Shown here: piece after piece, positions 15,483 through 23,780 of the stretch | How the letters are laid out: every line of letters starts with the position of its first letter | Position numbering within the stretch: position 1 is the first letter of the stretch | Assembly (NCBI RefSeq): GCF_001751245.1 | Contig: NZ_LJGU01000158.1 | Coordinates: forward strand, 1-33,298 | Length of the DNA: 33,298 nucleotides | Source of the DNA: Streptomyces oceani | Lineage (GTDB): Bacteria; Actinomycetota; Actinomycetes; Streptomycetales; Streptomycetaceae | Direction of reading: 5' to 3' | The notes under the pieces: model-generated | Database searches by the model: none | What the model was told of the DNA's origin: nothing | What the model saw: only the letters and a program-made list of their open reading frames with translations | Made by a program: the position numbers and the translations under genes

Positions 15483-16328
15483 TCAGAACAGCACGCTCAT
15501 GAACGCTCCGGCCGGCTCGAAACCGAGCCGCCGGTAGGCGGCGCGAGCGATGGTGTTGTAGTCGTTGACGTAGAGGCTGACGACCGGCGCGACCTCCCGC
15601 AGCGCGTAACTCAGCACCGCAGCCATCCCCGTCTCCGACAGGCCCTCGCCCCTGCGCTCCGGGGACACCCACACTCCCTGGATCTGGCAGGCGTGCGCGG
15701 TCGCGGCCCCGATCTCGGCCTTGAACACCACACGCCCCTCCTCCACCCGGGCGAACGAGCGGCCGGAGCCGACGAGTTCGGCCACCCGCGACTGGTAGAT
15801 CAGGCCACCGTCCCCGACCAGCGGCGAGACGCCCACCTCCTCGGTGAACATCGCCACGCAGGCCGGCAGCACCAGGTCCATCTCGTCCTTGCGTATGCGC
15901 CGCACCAGCGGGTCCGGGGCGATGTGCGGCGCCAGCCGCTCGGTGACCAGCAACGGCTGGTGCGGCCGTACGGCCCGGGCGGGCCCCCAGTGCGGCTCAA
16001 GTCGCGACCACAGCGCGGCGGTGGGCCCGGCGGGCCCCACGATGGAGGAACAGCGCCGCCCCTGTCGGCGGGCACGCTCGGCGAAGGCCGGTATGGACTC
16101 GGGCACCGTGCTCAACGGGACCAGGTTGGCGCCCGCGTAACACAGCGACTCGAGACGCCCGGAGGCGTACCAGCCCCACAGCTCGCCACCCAGCCGCCAG
16201 GGATCGAGACCCGAGGCCTGCACACGAGCGGCGACCAGGGCGTTGTTGACCGGTTCTCGGCGCAGCACGGCAAGCGCCGTGTCCAGTTCGTCCGGTCCGA
16301 CGATCTTGGTGGAGGGGGTCGTCAACAC
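15483..16328 (-). CDS. GNAT acetyltransferase with DUF4081-type N-terminal domain
   Basis: From the GTG at 16328 the product has 281 residues. The N-terminal half (TKIVGPDELDTALAVL, then GLDPWRLGGELWGWY) matches the DUF4081 domain that precedes a GNAT domain in many actinobacteria. The C-terminal half carries QIQGVWVSPERRGEGLSETG, the acetyl-CoA loop R-R-x-x-G, and VSLYVNDYNTIARAAYRRLG. The GTG is chosen because the encoded start (LTTPSTKIVGPDELD) matches homologues I recall; the only in-frame upstream start noted is a TTG at 16421. The Shine-Dalgarno is weak. The gene follows ispG, an association I recall also in Mycobacterium (Rv2867c beside gcpE). Substrate unknown. Confidence 0.87.
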   Translation of the reverse strand: MLTTPSTKIVGPDELDTALAVLRREPVNNALVAARVQASGLDPWRLGGELWGWYASGRLESLCYAGANLVPLSTVPESIPAFAERARRQGRRCSSIVGPAGPTAALWSRLEPHWGPARAVRPHQPLLVTERLAPHIAPDPLVRRIRKDEMDLVLPACVAMFTEEVGVSPLVGDGGLIYQSRVAELVGSGRSFARVEEGRVVFKAEIGAATAHACQIQGVWVSPERRGEGLSETGMAAVLSYALREVAPVVSLYVNDYNTIARAAYRRLGFEPAGAFMSVLF

Positions 16329-16476
16329 GTACAGGTGGCCTCGCCGTGCCGTCCGGGAGTAGGGATGTTGCGTTGTGCGCTCCTCGACTGTACCGCCGGT
16401 GCGCGCGTACGAGTTGGTCAACCCCGGCGGTCGCGCGCGGCGACGGTCCCGCTCAGCGGCGGGTCACGCGCGCCGG

Positions 16477-17637
16477 CTACTCGCCCGCAGCGGTCACGAC
16501 GGGCTGACCGGACTCCACGCCGTCCTTCTCCATCTGCTCGGCGATCTTCATCGCCTCGTCGATCAGCGTCTCCACGATCTTCGCTTCCGGCACCGTCTTG
16601 ATCACCTCGCCCTTGACGAAGATCTGACCCTTGCCGTTTCCGGAGGCCACGCCCAGGTCAGCCTCGCGGGCCTCTCCGGGACCGTTCACCACGCAGCCCA
16701 TGACGGCGACGCGCAGCGGCACCTCCATGCCGTCCAGCCCGGCGGTGACCTCGTCGGCCAGCTTGTACACGTCGACCTGGGCACGGCCGCAGGACGGGCA
16801 GGAGACGATCTCCAGCCGCCGCTCACGCAGCCCGAGCGACTCAAGGATCTGGATGCCGACCTTGCACTCCTCGGCCGGCGGCGCGGACAACGAGACCCGG
16901 ATGGTGTCCCCGATGCCCTCGGACAGCAGCGCCCCGAAAGCCACGGAGGACTTGATGGTGCCCTGGAACGCCGGTCCTGCCTCGGTGACGCCGAGGTGCA
17001 GCGGGTAGTCGCAGCGGGCGGCCAGCTGGCGATAGGCGTTGACCATCACCACCGGATCGTTGTGCTTGACGGAGATCTTGATGTCCTGGAAACCGTGCTC
17101 CTCGAAGAGCGAGCACTCCCACAGCGCGGACTCCGCGAGCGCCTCCGGGGTCGCCTTGCCGTACTTCTGCAGCAGTCGCTTGTCCAGGGAGCCGGCGTTC
17201 ACCCCGATCCGGATGGGGGTGCCGGCCGCGGAGGCCGCGTCGGCGATCTCCTTGACCTTGTCGTCGAACTGCCGGATGTTGCCCGGATTGACCCGTACGG
17301 CAGCGCACCCCGCGTCGATGGCCGCGAAGACGTAACGCGGCTGGAAGTGGATGTCGGCGATCACCGGGATCTGGGACTTGGCGGCGATGGTGGGCAGCGC
17401 GTCGGCGTCGTCCTGGGTCGGGCACGCCACCCGCACGATCTGGCAACCGGAGGCGGTCAGCTCCGCGATCTGCTGGAGCGTGGCACCGATGTCGGAGGTC
17501 TGCGTGGTGGTCATGGACTGTACGGACACCGGCGCGTCACCACCGACCGCCACCCGGCCAACCTGAATCCTCCGGCTGACGCGGCGGTCCGCGAGCTTGA
17601 TCGGTACGTCCGGCATTCCCAGCGAAATCGCGGTCAT
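16477..17637 (-). CDS. ispG: 4-hydroxy-3-methylbut-2-enyl diphosphate synthase IspG
   Basis: IspG (GcpE) is the [4Fe-4S] enzyme that converts methylerythritol cyclodiphosphate to HMBPP in the MEP isoprenoid pathway. The 386-residue protein starts MTAISLGMPDVPIKLADRR and has the TIM-barrel segments VSVQSMTTTQTSD and ADIHFQPRYVFAAID. The C-terminal cluster ligands Cys280 and Cys283 (CPSCGR), Cys315 and Glu322 (GCVVNGPGE) are all present. The length matches Streptomyces homologues. The ATG at 17637 gives the conserved N-terminus; only a weak GGGGT lies upstream. It belongs to the dxr-protease-ispG run, 170 bp after the protease gene, so one transcript is likely. A TAG stop ends the frame. Confidence 0.97.
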   Translation of the reverse strand: MTAISLGMPDVPIKLADRRVSRRIQVGRVAVGGDAPVSVQSMTTTQTSDIGATLQQIAELTASGCQIVRVACPTQDDADALPTIAAKSQIPVIADIHFQPRYVFAAIDAGCAAVRVNPGNIRQFDDKVKEIADAASAAGTPIRIGVNAGSLDKRLLQKYGKATPEALAESALWECSLFEEHGFQDIKISVKHNDPVVMVNAYRQLAARCDYPLHLGVTEAGPAFQGTIKSSVAFGALLSEGIGDTIRVSLSAPPAEECKVGIQILESLGLRERRLEIVSCPSCGRAQVDVYKLADEVTAGLDGMEVPLRVAVMGCVVNGPGEAREADLGVASGNGKGQIFVKGEVIKTVPEAKIVETLIDEAMKIAEQMEKDGVESGQPVVTAAGE

Positions 17638-17807
17638 CGTGCGTGCAACCCCAAGTGGTGGATCGAGGGTCCCGAAAGCGACGGGATTCGCGCCCGAGAT
17701 TACGGCACCGGACACGTGCGAAGCACATCGCCGCCGCCATGTTGACACGTGTGGGTGGGCCGTCGGGCGCCGTGTTTCCGACGACCGCACACACATGTCC
17801 CGTGGTG

Positions 17808-19112
17808 CTATCCGGTCAGCCGCACCGGATTCACTATGTCCGCGACCAGGACGAGCAGCGTGAAGCAGATGAACACGCCCGCCACCACGTACGCCACCGG
17901 CATCAGCCGCGCCACGTCGAACGGGCCCGGATCGGGCCGGCGGAAGAGTCGCGCGGCGTGTCGTCGTACGGACTCCCACAACGCACCCGCCATGTGTCCG
18001 CCGTCCAGGGGCAACAGCGGAAGCATGTTGAACAGGAACAGCGAGAGGTTGAATCCGGCGACCAGGAACAGCATGGTCGCTACCCGCTGTTCCGGCGGAA
18101 TGTCGAGGGAGAAGACCTCGCCGCCGACCCGGGCCGCACCGACAACGCCCATCGGCGAGTCCTGTTCCCGCTCGGCGCCGCCGAAGGTCGCGTCCCACAG
18201 GTCCGGGATCTTGGACGGCAACGCGACCAGTGCCTCGAAGCCGTCCACCATCATGGTGCCCATCCGGTCCACGGCCTGGGGGAACGACTGATCGACGATG
18301 CCGTTGGCCGGGGTGAAGCCGAGGAATCCGGTGGTGACGAACTCGCCCTCGACATAACCGCCGTCACCGTCGAACTTCGCGACCTGGTTCTTGACCAGAT
18401 CGGCGTGCAGCGTCTTGCGCTCGCCGTCCCGCTCGACCGTCAGCGTCGCCGGGCCGATGGTGTCCCTGATCCGCTGCTGCAGTTGGTCCCACTCGGCGAC
18501 CTGCTGGCCGTCGAAAGCCACGATCTTGTCGCCGGGCTTCAGCCCGGCCGCCTTGGCGGGCGAGTCCTTCGCGCTCGCGGGACATTTGTCGGTGTTCTGA
18601 CTGGCCTGGATGACGCACTCGGAAACGCTGGAGACCGTGGTCGTGGTCGTGTTGACACCGAAGGTCAGCAGAACTCCGAGGAAGATCGCCACCGCCAGGA
18701 TGAGGTTCATGAAAGGCCCGGCGAACATCACGATCAGCCGCTTCCACGGCTTGCGGGTGTAGAACAGCCGCTTCTCGTCACCCGGCTGCAACTCCTCGAA
18801 GGCCGCCTCCCGGGCGTCCTCGATCATGCCCCGGAAGGGAGAGGTGGAACGCTGCCGCACCGCGCCGTCGTCGCCCGGAGGGAACATGCCGATCATGCGG
18901 ATGTAACCGCCGAACGGCACCGCCTTGATGCCGTACTCCGTCTCGCCCTTCTTCCGGGAGAAGATCGTCGGACCGAAACCGACCATGTACTGCGGCACCC
19001 GGACACCGAAGAGCTTGGCCGTGGAGAGATGACCGAGTTCATGCCAGGCGATGGAGAACAGCAGGCCGACCACGAAGACGACTATGCCGAGAATGGTCAT
19101 GAACGTCGTCAT
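17808..19112 (-). CDS. Site-2 intramembrane metalloprotease (RseP/Rip1 family)
   Basis: The 434-residue membrane protein has the zinc motif HELGH (24-28) in the first transmembrane segment, a central PDZ domain (about 155-245, KAAGLKPGDKIVAFDGQQV), and the second catalytic motif NMLPLLPLDGGH in a late transmembrane segment. A final hydrophobic segment (AYVVAGVFICFTLLVLVADIV) ends the protein. It is the actinobacterial counterpart of RseP and M. tuberculosis Rip1, which cut anti-sigma factors or other membrane substrates; its own substrate here is not evident. The ATG at 19112 overlaps the dxr stop (ATGA), so translation is coupled to dxr. ispG follows. Confidence 0.95.
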   Translation of the reverse strand: MTTFMTILGIVVFVVGLLFSIAWHELGHLSTAKLFGVRVPQYMVGFGPTIFSRKKGETEYGIKAVPFGGYIRMIGMFPPGDDGAVRQRSTSPFRGMIEDAREAAFEELQPGDEKRLFYTRKPWKRLIVMFAGPFMNLILAVAIFLGVLLTFGVNTTTTTVSSVSECVIQASQNTDKCPASAKDSPAKAAGLKPGDKIVAFDGQQVAEWDQLQQRIRDTIGPATLTVERDGERKTLHADLVKNQVAKFDGDGGYVEGEFVTTGFLGFTPANGIVDQSFPQAVDRMGTMMVDGFEALVALPSKIPDLWDATFGGAEREQDSPMGVVGAARVGGEVFSLDIPPEQRVATMLFLVAGFNLSLFLFNMLPLLPLDGGHMAGALWESVRRHAARLFRRPDPGPFDVARLMPVAYVVAGVFICFTLLVLVADIVNPVRLTG

Positions 19113-20380
19113 GCGCGGGCCTCCACTACCGCCTGTGCCAGTTCACGGGCACGGGTACGCGCCCAGTCCTCGGCTTCCAGGACATCGTTCAGGGTGAGGC
19201 CGGCTCCCGCACCGCCGCCCCCGGTGTGCTCCCCGACCACTGCCGAGACCGTATCGACAATTCCCGTGAACGGCAGCCTGCCGGTGAGAAAAGCGTCGAC
19301 GCACTCCTCGTTCGCGGCGTTGAACACCGCGGGTGCCGTACCACCGAGTTCGCCGACCCGGCAGGCGAGCGGCACCGACGGAAACGCCTCCGCGTCCAGG
19401 GGGAAGAACTCCCAGGACATCGCCTGGCCCCAGTCGAACGACGGACCGGCGTCCGGCACCCGCTCCGGCCAGCCCAGTGCCAGCGCGATGGGCAGCCGCA
19501 TATCCGGCGGCCCGCACTGGGCGAGCGTCGAGCCGTCCGTGAATTCCACCATCGAATGAATGAAGGACTGCGGGTGTACGACGACCTCGATGCGGTCGAA
19601 GGGAATGTCGTACAACAGGTGGGCTTCGATCACCTCCAGTCCCTTGTTGACCAGGGTCGCGGAATTCACCGTGATCACCGGCCCCATCTCCCAGGTGGGG
19701 TGGGCCAGTGCCTCCTTCGGCGTGACCCGCTCCAACTCCGCTCGGCTACGCCCACGGAACGGGCCACCCGAGGCGGTGACCAGCAGCTTGCGCACCTCCC
19801 GACGAGTCCCGCCCAACAGCGCCTGGAACAGGGCCGAGTGCTCGGAGTCCACGGGGATGATCTGACCTGGCGCGGCCAGTTCCCTGACGAGCGGGCCGCC
19901 CACGATCAGCGACTCCTTGTTCGCCAGCGCGAGCAGGCGTCCGGCGCGGAGCGCGGCGAGCGTGGGGGCGAGACCGATCGACCCGGTGATGCCGTTGAGC
20001 ACCGTGTGGCACTCGGACTGCGCGAGCTCGCTGGCCGCGTCCGGCCCGGCCAGCACCTGCGGGATGGGCTCCCCGACGCCGTACTCCGCGCGCAACGCCT
20101 GACGCAGCTCGACGGCCTTGTCCTCGCGGGCCACGGCGACCGTACGCACCTGCAGCCGGTGCGCCTGACCCGCCAGCAGCGCGGGACGGCCCCCGGCGGC
20201 GGACAGGCCGGTCACGCGGAAACGGCCGGGATTGCTCAGCACCACCTCGACCGCCTGCGTGCCGATGGAACCGGTTGATCCGAGAATCACGATGTCGCGT
20301 GGCCCGTCCGGAATCTGTCCGTCGGTCATCGTCGCGCCGACCGGATACCGCGTGTGCGGGTCAGCTAGGGAGTCCGTCAT
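19109..20380 (-). CDS. dxr: 1-deoxy-D-xylulose-5-phosphate reductoisomerase
   Basis: Dxr makes 2-C-methyl-D-erythritol 4-phosphate with NADPH, the first committed step of the MEP pathway. The 423-residue protein has the NADPH loop ILGSTGSIGTQ (from residue 32), LALANKESLIVGG, the metal/substrate motif PVDSEHSALFQ, TASGGPFRG, HPTWEMGPVITVNSATLVNKGLE and FNAANEECVDAFL. The ATG at 20380 gives an N-terminus (MTDSLADPH) like that of Streptomyces homologues. A second in-frame ATG at 20329 is possible. Only a G-run precedes the first ATG, not a clean Shine-Dalgarno. The stop overlaps the start of the membrane protease gene. Upstream is a perfect hairpin that should insulate dxr from the small ORF before it. 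Confidence 0.97.
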   Translation of the reverse strand: MTDSLADPHTRYPVGATMTDGQIPDGPRDIVILGSTGSIGTQAVEVVLSNPGRFRVTGLSAAGGRPALLAGQAHRLQVRTVAVAREDKAVELRQALRAEYGVGEPIPQVLAGPDAASELAQSECHTVLNGITGSIGLAPTLAALRAGRLLALANKESLIVGGPLVRELAAPGQIIPVDSEHSALFQALLGGTRREVRKLLVTASGGPFRGRSRAELERVTPKEALAHPTWEMGPVITVNSATLVNKGLEVIEAHLLYDIPFDRIEVVVHPQSFIHSMVEFTDGSTLAQCGPPDMRLPIALALGWPERVPDAGPSFDWGQAMSWEFFPLDAEAFPSVPLACRVGELGGTAPAVFNAANEECVDAFLTGRLPFTGIVDTVSAVVGEHTGGGGAGAGLTLNDVLEAEDWARTRARELAQAVVEARA

Positions 20381-20510
20381 CCCCCCATTGTGTCTGTTCG
20401 CCCACACTGCTCGGGCACGGGACCAGCGGACGGCACACCCCTGGGCAGAACACGTCCAACCCCACGGCGCTGTCGGCTCTTTGAGGCCGCCACGCGTGAC
20501 TCCCACACGC

Positions 20511-20539
20511 GCACGTGACCACGGGGACTGGTCACGTGC
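20511..20539 (-). terminator. Perfect 11-bp hairpin after the small Cys-rich ORF
   Basis: GCACGTGACCA (20511-20521) pairs exactly with TGGTCACGTGC (20529-20539) around a 7-nt loop. It starts 17 nt beyond the stop of the ORF at 20556-20798 and lies 131 nt before the dxr start, so a terminator for the small gene is the natural reading. No U-tract. Confidence 0.7.
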
Positions 20540-20555
20540 CCGGAAAGCGGGTGCG

Positions 20556-20798
20556 TCACTCCGTTCCCGCATCGGCACCGGGTATCGGGCCGGTGCAGGG
20601 GGCACACGCGCTGACCGGACAGGACAGGTACCGGCCAGGGGACGTCGTGGCGACCCGGGCCCACCCGACATAGACGAGCGACACGGCACGGGCTCCGCAC
20701 GTCACGCACGCCTTCCCCGCCAGGCGGTCACCGGGCACGTCCGCGTCCAGTTCCACCACGACGGCGGACGGGGTGTACCGGGGCAACGGGGTGGTCAA
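20556..20798 (-). CDS. Small Cys-rich hypothetical protein
   Basis: The frame encodes up to 80 residues with strong G/C third-position bias typical of real genes here. The sequence includes RYTPSAVVVELDADVPGDRL, then ACVTCGARAV and, 25 residues on, CPVSACAPC, so CxxC and CxxxxCxxC groups could bind one zinc. I do not recognise the family. The only start in this frame is a TTG at 20798 without a Shine-Dalgarno, so the 5' end may be lost or the true start elsewhere. A perfect terminator-like hairpin follows 17 nt after the stop, which supports a transcribed gene. It lies head-to-head with, and barely clear of, a DUF397-like remnant. Confidence 0.5.
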   Translation of the reverse strand: MTTPLPRYTPSAVVVELDADVPGDRLAGKACVTCGARAVSLVYVGWARVATTSPGRYLSCPVSACAPCTGPIPGADAGTE

Positions 20799-20815
20799 CG
20801 CGGTTCGCCAGTCAG

Positions 20816-20968
20816 GTGCTGGTCACGCCGGTCGATCGACCGGCCGAGCTGCGCCCAGTGCAGTTCGACCTCGCCGGGACTCAGATGAAGCTGTCGGCAG
20901 GCCCGGCGCTGGTGTTCAGCGCCCCGACATGGGCGGGATTCCTGGACGGCATACGTAACGTCGAGTAG
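20816..20968 (+). pseudogene. Possible DUF397 C-terminal remnant
   Basis: An open stretch ending in TAG at 20966-20968 encodes GPALVFSAPTWAGFLDGIRN, which resembles the C-terminal half of DUF397 proteins (G-P-x-L-x-F-x-x-x-x-W-x-x-F-x-x-G). The N-terminal half of the family (the W-R-K-S-S-Y-S region) is not seen upstream in this frame, and the GTG at 20816 has no Shine-Dalgarno. DUF397 genes normally follow an XRE-type regulator, which is absent. The best reading is a truncated remnant; chance similarity is possible. Confidence 0.35.
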
Positions 20969-20978
20969 TGACAGCAAT

Positions 20979-21003
20979 GGGCCGCCGCTCGGAGCGGCGG
21001 CCC
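20979..21003. terminator. Bidirectional terminator hairpin
   Basis: GGGCCGCCGCT (20979-20989) pairs perfectly with AGCGGCGGCCC (20993-21003) around a 3-nt loop. It lies 34 nt after the acyl-CoA dehydrogenase stop on the minus strand and 11 nt after the plus-strand DUF397-like remnant, so it can serve both directions. Confidence 0.8.
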
Positions 21004-21036
21004 ACACTTCGCGGCACCGCCGGGTGCCGCGCGCCC

Positions 21037-22965
21037 TCACCGGATCGGCCGGTGCACGTTCTCTCGCGTGGACGGGCCGGGGGTGGCGTCGGCGATCCAC
21101 GGGCCCTCGGTCGAAGCGTCGATGACGCCCTCCTCCAGCCAGGTGTAGGAACCGGCGAGGATGCCGCGTACGACGGAACGGTCCAGGTCGTCCGTGTTGT
21201 GCCAGAGCCGCCCGAAGAGTTCCTCCACGCGGATGCGGGACTGTCGGCAGAAGGCGTCCGCCAGTTGGTACGCCGCCTGTCCGCCCGGGCCCTCGCCGGC
21301 GCCGGCGGCCCAGTCACCCTCGGCTCGGAGCTTGTCGGCACGTACGCAGGCAGCGCTCATCGCGAAGAGTTCCGCGCCGATGTCCACGATCCGGGCCAGG
21401 AAACCCTGCTTGGTCTCCAGTTTCCCCTGCCACCGGGACATGGCGTAGAAGGTGGAACGGGCCAACTTGCGCGCGGTCCGTTCGACGTAGCGCAGGTGCG
21501 GCGCGAGGGTGTCGAACTCGGTGTACGCGCCCGGCAGTTGCCCCGGCCCGGCGACCAGCCTGGGGAGCCAGCGAGCGTAGAAGCCGCCGGCCGCCACCGC
21601 CGCCTTGCCCTTGTCGGACACCGACTTCTCCGGGTCGATCAGATCGCCCGCGACCGAGAGATGAGCGTCGACGGCCTCCCGAGCGATGAGCAGGTGCATG
21701 ATCTCGGTCGAGCCCTCGAAGATGCGATTGATCCGCAGATCGCGCAGCAGTTGCTCGGCCGGCACACCCCGCTCACCACGAGCGGCCAGCGACTCCGCGG
21801 TCTCGAAGCCGCGGCCACCGCGGATCTGCACCAGCTCGTCGGCCATCCGCCAGGCCATCTCCGAGCCGAACAGCTTGGCCAGGGCCGCCTCGATCCGGAT
21901 GTCGTTCCGCTCCTCGTCCGCCATCTGGGAGGACAGGTCGACCACCGCCTCCAGCGCGAAGGTGGTCGCCGCGATGAAGGACATCTTGCCGCCGACCGCC
22001 TCGTGCTTCGCGACCGGTTTGCCCCACTGCACGCGTGCCTCGGTCCACTCGCGGGCGATCTTCAGGCACCACTTGCCCGAGCCGACACAGGTCGCGGGCA
22101 GCGAGAGGCGTCCGGTGTTCAGCGTGGTCAGGGCGATCTTCAGGCCGGCACCCTCGGGACCGATCCGGTTCGCGGCGGGGACGCGTACCTGATGGAAGCG
22201 GGTGACGCCGTTCTCCAGGCCACGCAGCCCCATGAAGGCGTTCCGGTTCTCCACCGTGATGCCCGGCGAGTCGCCCTCCACGACGAACGCGCTCACGCCA
22301 CCGCGGTGGCCCTCTCCCGCGGGCACCCGGGCCATGACGACCAGCAGGTCGGCCACCACGCCGTTGGTGGTCCACAGCTTCACCCCGTCCAGCAGGTAGT
22401 CCTCGCCGTCCGGCACCGCCGAGGTGGCGAGCCGGGCCGGGTCCGAGCCCACGTCCGGCTCGGTGAGCAGGAAGGCGGAGATGTCGGTGCTGGCACAGCG
22501 CGGCAGGAAGGCGTCCCGCTGCTCCTGGGTGCCGAAGAGCTTCAGCGGCTGGGGCACGCCGATGGACTGGTGCGCGGAGAGCAGCGCGCCGACGGCCGGG
22601 CTGGCCGAACTGACCAGGGCCAGGGCCTTGTTGTAGTAGACCTGGGAGAGCCCCAGCCCGCCGTACTCGGTGCCCACCTTCATGCCCAGGGCGCCGATCT
22701 CCTTGAGACCCCGCATCACCTCGTCGGGAATCCGGGACTCGCGTTCGATCAGCGGCCCGTCGATGCTCGACATGCAGAAGTCCCGCAGGGTGGCGAGGAA
22801 CTTCTCGCCCCGGCGCACCGATTCCGCTTCCGCTTCCGGATGGGGGTGGATGAGGTCGAGTCGGAAGCGTCCGAGGAAGAGTTCCTTGGCGAAGCTGGGC
22901 TTCCGCCAGTCCTGTTCGCGGGCGGCTTCGGCCACTTCCCGGGCTTCGCGTTCCGTGACGGTCAT
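21037..22965 (-). CDS. Acyl-CoA dehydrogenase family protein (long form)
   Basis: The 642-residue flavoprotein matches the acyl-CoA dehydrogenase superfamily: N-terminal helical domain, FAD/substrate segment SAFLLTEPDVGSDPARL with KLWTTNG, the AFMGLRGLENGVTRF strand, the C-domain QIRGGRGFETAESLA, and the catalytic-Glu motif RIFEGSTEIMHLL (Glu417). About 200 residues follow the canonical domain, as in VLCAD-type or FadE-like long enzymes, so long or unusual acyl-CoA substrates are likely; the exact one cannot be read. The ATG at 22965 has GAGGTG about 10 nt upstream. An 8-bp inverted repeat sits 29-53 nt before it. A bidirectional terminator follows. It appears to be transcribed alone. Confidence 0.93.
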   Translation of the reverse strand: MTVTEREAREVAEAAREQDWRKPSFAKELFLGRFRLDLIHPHPEAEAESVRRGEKFLATLRDFCMSSIDGPLIERESRIPDEVMRGLKEIGALGMKVGTEYGGLGLSQVYYNKALALVSSASPAVGALLSAHQSIGVPQPLKLFGTQEQRDAFLPRCASTDISAFLLTEPDVGSDPARLATSAVPDGEDYLLDGVKLWTTNGVVADLLVVMARVPAGEGHRGGVSAFVVEGDSPGITVENRNAFMGLRGLENGVTRFHQVRVPAANRIGPEGAGLKIALTTLNTGRLSLPATCVGSGKWCLKIAREWTEARVQWGKPVAKHEAVGGKMSFIAATTFALEAVVDLSSQMADEERNDIRIEAALAKLFGSEMAWRMADELVQIRGGRGFETAESLAARGERGVPAEQLLRDLRINRIFEGSTEIMHLLIAREAVDAHLSVAGDLIDPEKSVSDKGKAAVAAGGFYARWLPRLVAGPGQLPGAYTEFDTLAPHLRYVERTARKLARSTFYAMSRWQGKLETKQGFLARIVDIGAELFAMSAACVRADKLRAEGDWAAGAGEGPGGQAAYQLADAFCRQSRIRVEELFGRLWHNTDDLDRSVVRGILAGSYTWLEEGVIDASTEGPWIADATPGPSTRENVHRPIR

Positions 22966-22993
22966 GGTGCTCGTTCACCTCGCACTCTGGCGT

Positions 22994-23018
22994 TACGGAC
23001 GGGTGCTACTCGTCCGTA
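22994..23018. promoter_or_regulatory. Inverted repeat, candidate operator of the acyl-CoA dehydrogenase gene
   Basis: TACGGACG (22994-23001) and CGTCCGTA (23011-23018) form a perfect 8-bp inverted repeat with a 9-nt spacer, 29-53 nt upstream of the ATG at 22965. The size and position suit a dimeric repressor such as a TetR-family acyl-CoA sensor, but no regulator gene is adjacent in the window. Confidence 0.5.
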
Positions 23019-23173
23019 TGTACCCGAATCGCCCGAGCTTCACCAGCCTCGGCGGACTAAACGGCGGAGTACCGCAGCCAGGCGACCCGCGAGCACGGAC
23101 GTCTCGCTGGAGGAAGTCGCCCGTGTCAGCACCGGGAGAACGCACGAGGTGGAGCGTGACGACTCGCGGGCCG

Positions 23174-23659
23174 TCAGCCCACGGGCGGCAGGCGCAGCCG
23201 CATGGCGGGGTCGGGCGTGTGGGTGAAGCCGAGAGAAAGGTACAACGGTTCCGCCTCCGGAGAGGCCCGCAGGTCGACCCGCGTGGTGCCGCGCTCGCGG
23301 AACCAGTCGAGGAGCGCGGTCACGCAACTGCGGGAGTAGCCGCGTCGCCGCGCGTCCGGATCCGTGACCACGCTGAAGACGTACCCGCTCTCCCCCACGG
23401 GATCGTCCGGCCCACCGATGCGGTAGTCGACCCTGCCGACCGCGCAGGCCGCCAGGCCACCTGTGATGTCCGCCCGGTCCACGACGAACGCGACCAGGCT
23501 CGGCTCCCGTTCACCGAGCCGGGCGCGCAGCGATTCGTACGCGGCGGACTGCCAGCCGTCGTCGGCCTGTCCCTGTCCCGCCATGCTGGCCAGCATCACG
23601 CCGCGCAACCGGAGCAGTTCCGCGGTGTCCGCTGCCGTCGCCCGTCGCGCCTCGCTCAC
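23174..23659 (-). CDS. GNAT family N-acetyltransferase
   Basis: From the GTG at 23659 the product has 161 residues and begins MSEARRATAADTAELL, a typical GNAT N-terminus. The acetyl-CoA motif is SVVTDPDARRRGYSRSCVTALLDWF (R-x-x-G-Y-S loop), followed by VDLRASPEAEPLYLSLGF. The R-x-x-G-Y-(A/S) form is common in this superfamily and does not reveal the substrate. Another in-frame GTG lies 9 nt upstream at 23668. I prefer 23659 because TAGGGT sits exactly 7 nt before it, as in leaderless Streptomyces genes. The gene lies between the aldehyde dehydrogenase and the acyl-CoA dehydrogenase, about 210 bp from the latter. Confidence 0.88.
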   Translation of the reverse strand: MSEARRATAADTAELLRLRGVMLASMAGQGQADDGWQSAAYESLRARLGEREPSLVAFVVDRADITGGLAACAVGRVDYRIGGPDDPVGESGYVFSVVTDPDARRRGYSRSCVTALLDWFRERGTTRVDLRASPEAEPLYLSLGFTHTPDPAMRLRLPPVG

Positions 23660-23666
23660 GGCCTCC

Positions 23667-23672
23667 ACCCTA
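23667..23672 (-). promoter_or_regulatory. Candidate -10 of a leaderless GNAT mRNA
   Basis: TAGGGT on the minus strand fits TANNNT and ends 7 nt before the GTG at 23659, placing the transcription start at or next to the start codon. No clear -35 is visible. Confidence 0.4.
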
Positions 23673-23780
23673 AAGCCGGTGCGGTCGACGGGAGTTGTCG
23701 TCAGTACGGGGGTACATCGCGGCGTCGCCCGTCGGTTGGCGGGCGACGCCGCGGTGTTCAGCGGGGATGCGCCCGGGGAC

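Noticed and set aside
17761..17783. Possible terminator after the membrane protease gene
   Set aside because: CGTCGG/CCGACG forms only a 6-bp stem with an 11-nt loop, and the extension is imperfect. It is too weak to call.
17638..18198. Upstream extension of the ispG frame by 187 codons
   Set aside because: The extension overlaps the membrane protease gene and is Arg-rich without motifs. IspG proteins start at the ATG at 17637.
20381..20689. Upstream extension of the dxr frame
   Set aside because: The added 103 residues have no similarity to Dxr and would read through the perfect hairpin at 20511-20539 and into the small ORF.
20795..21100. 101-codon minus-strand frame between the acyl-CoA dehydrogenase and the small ORF
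   Set aside because: It overlaps the dehydrogenase 3' end and the terminator hairpin, and its Arg/His-rich sequence looks like a shadow.
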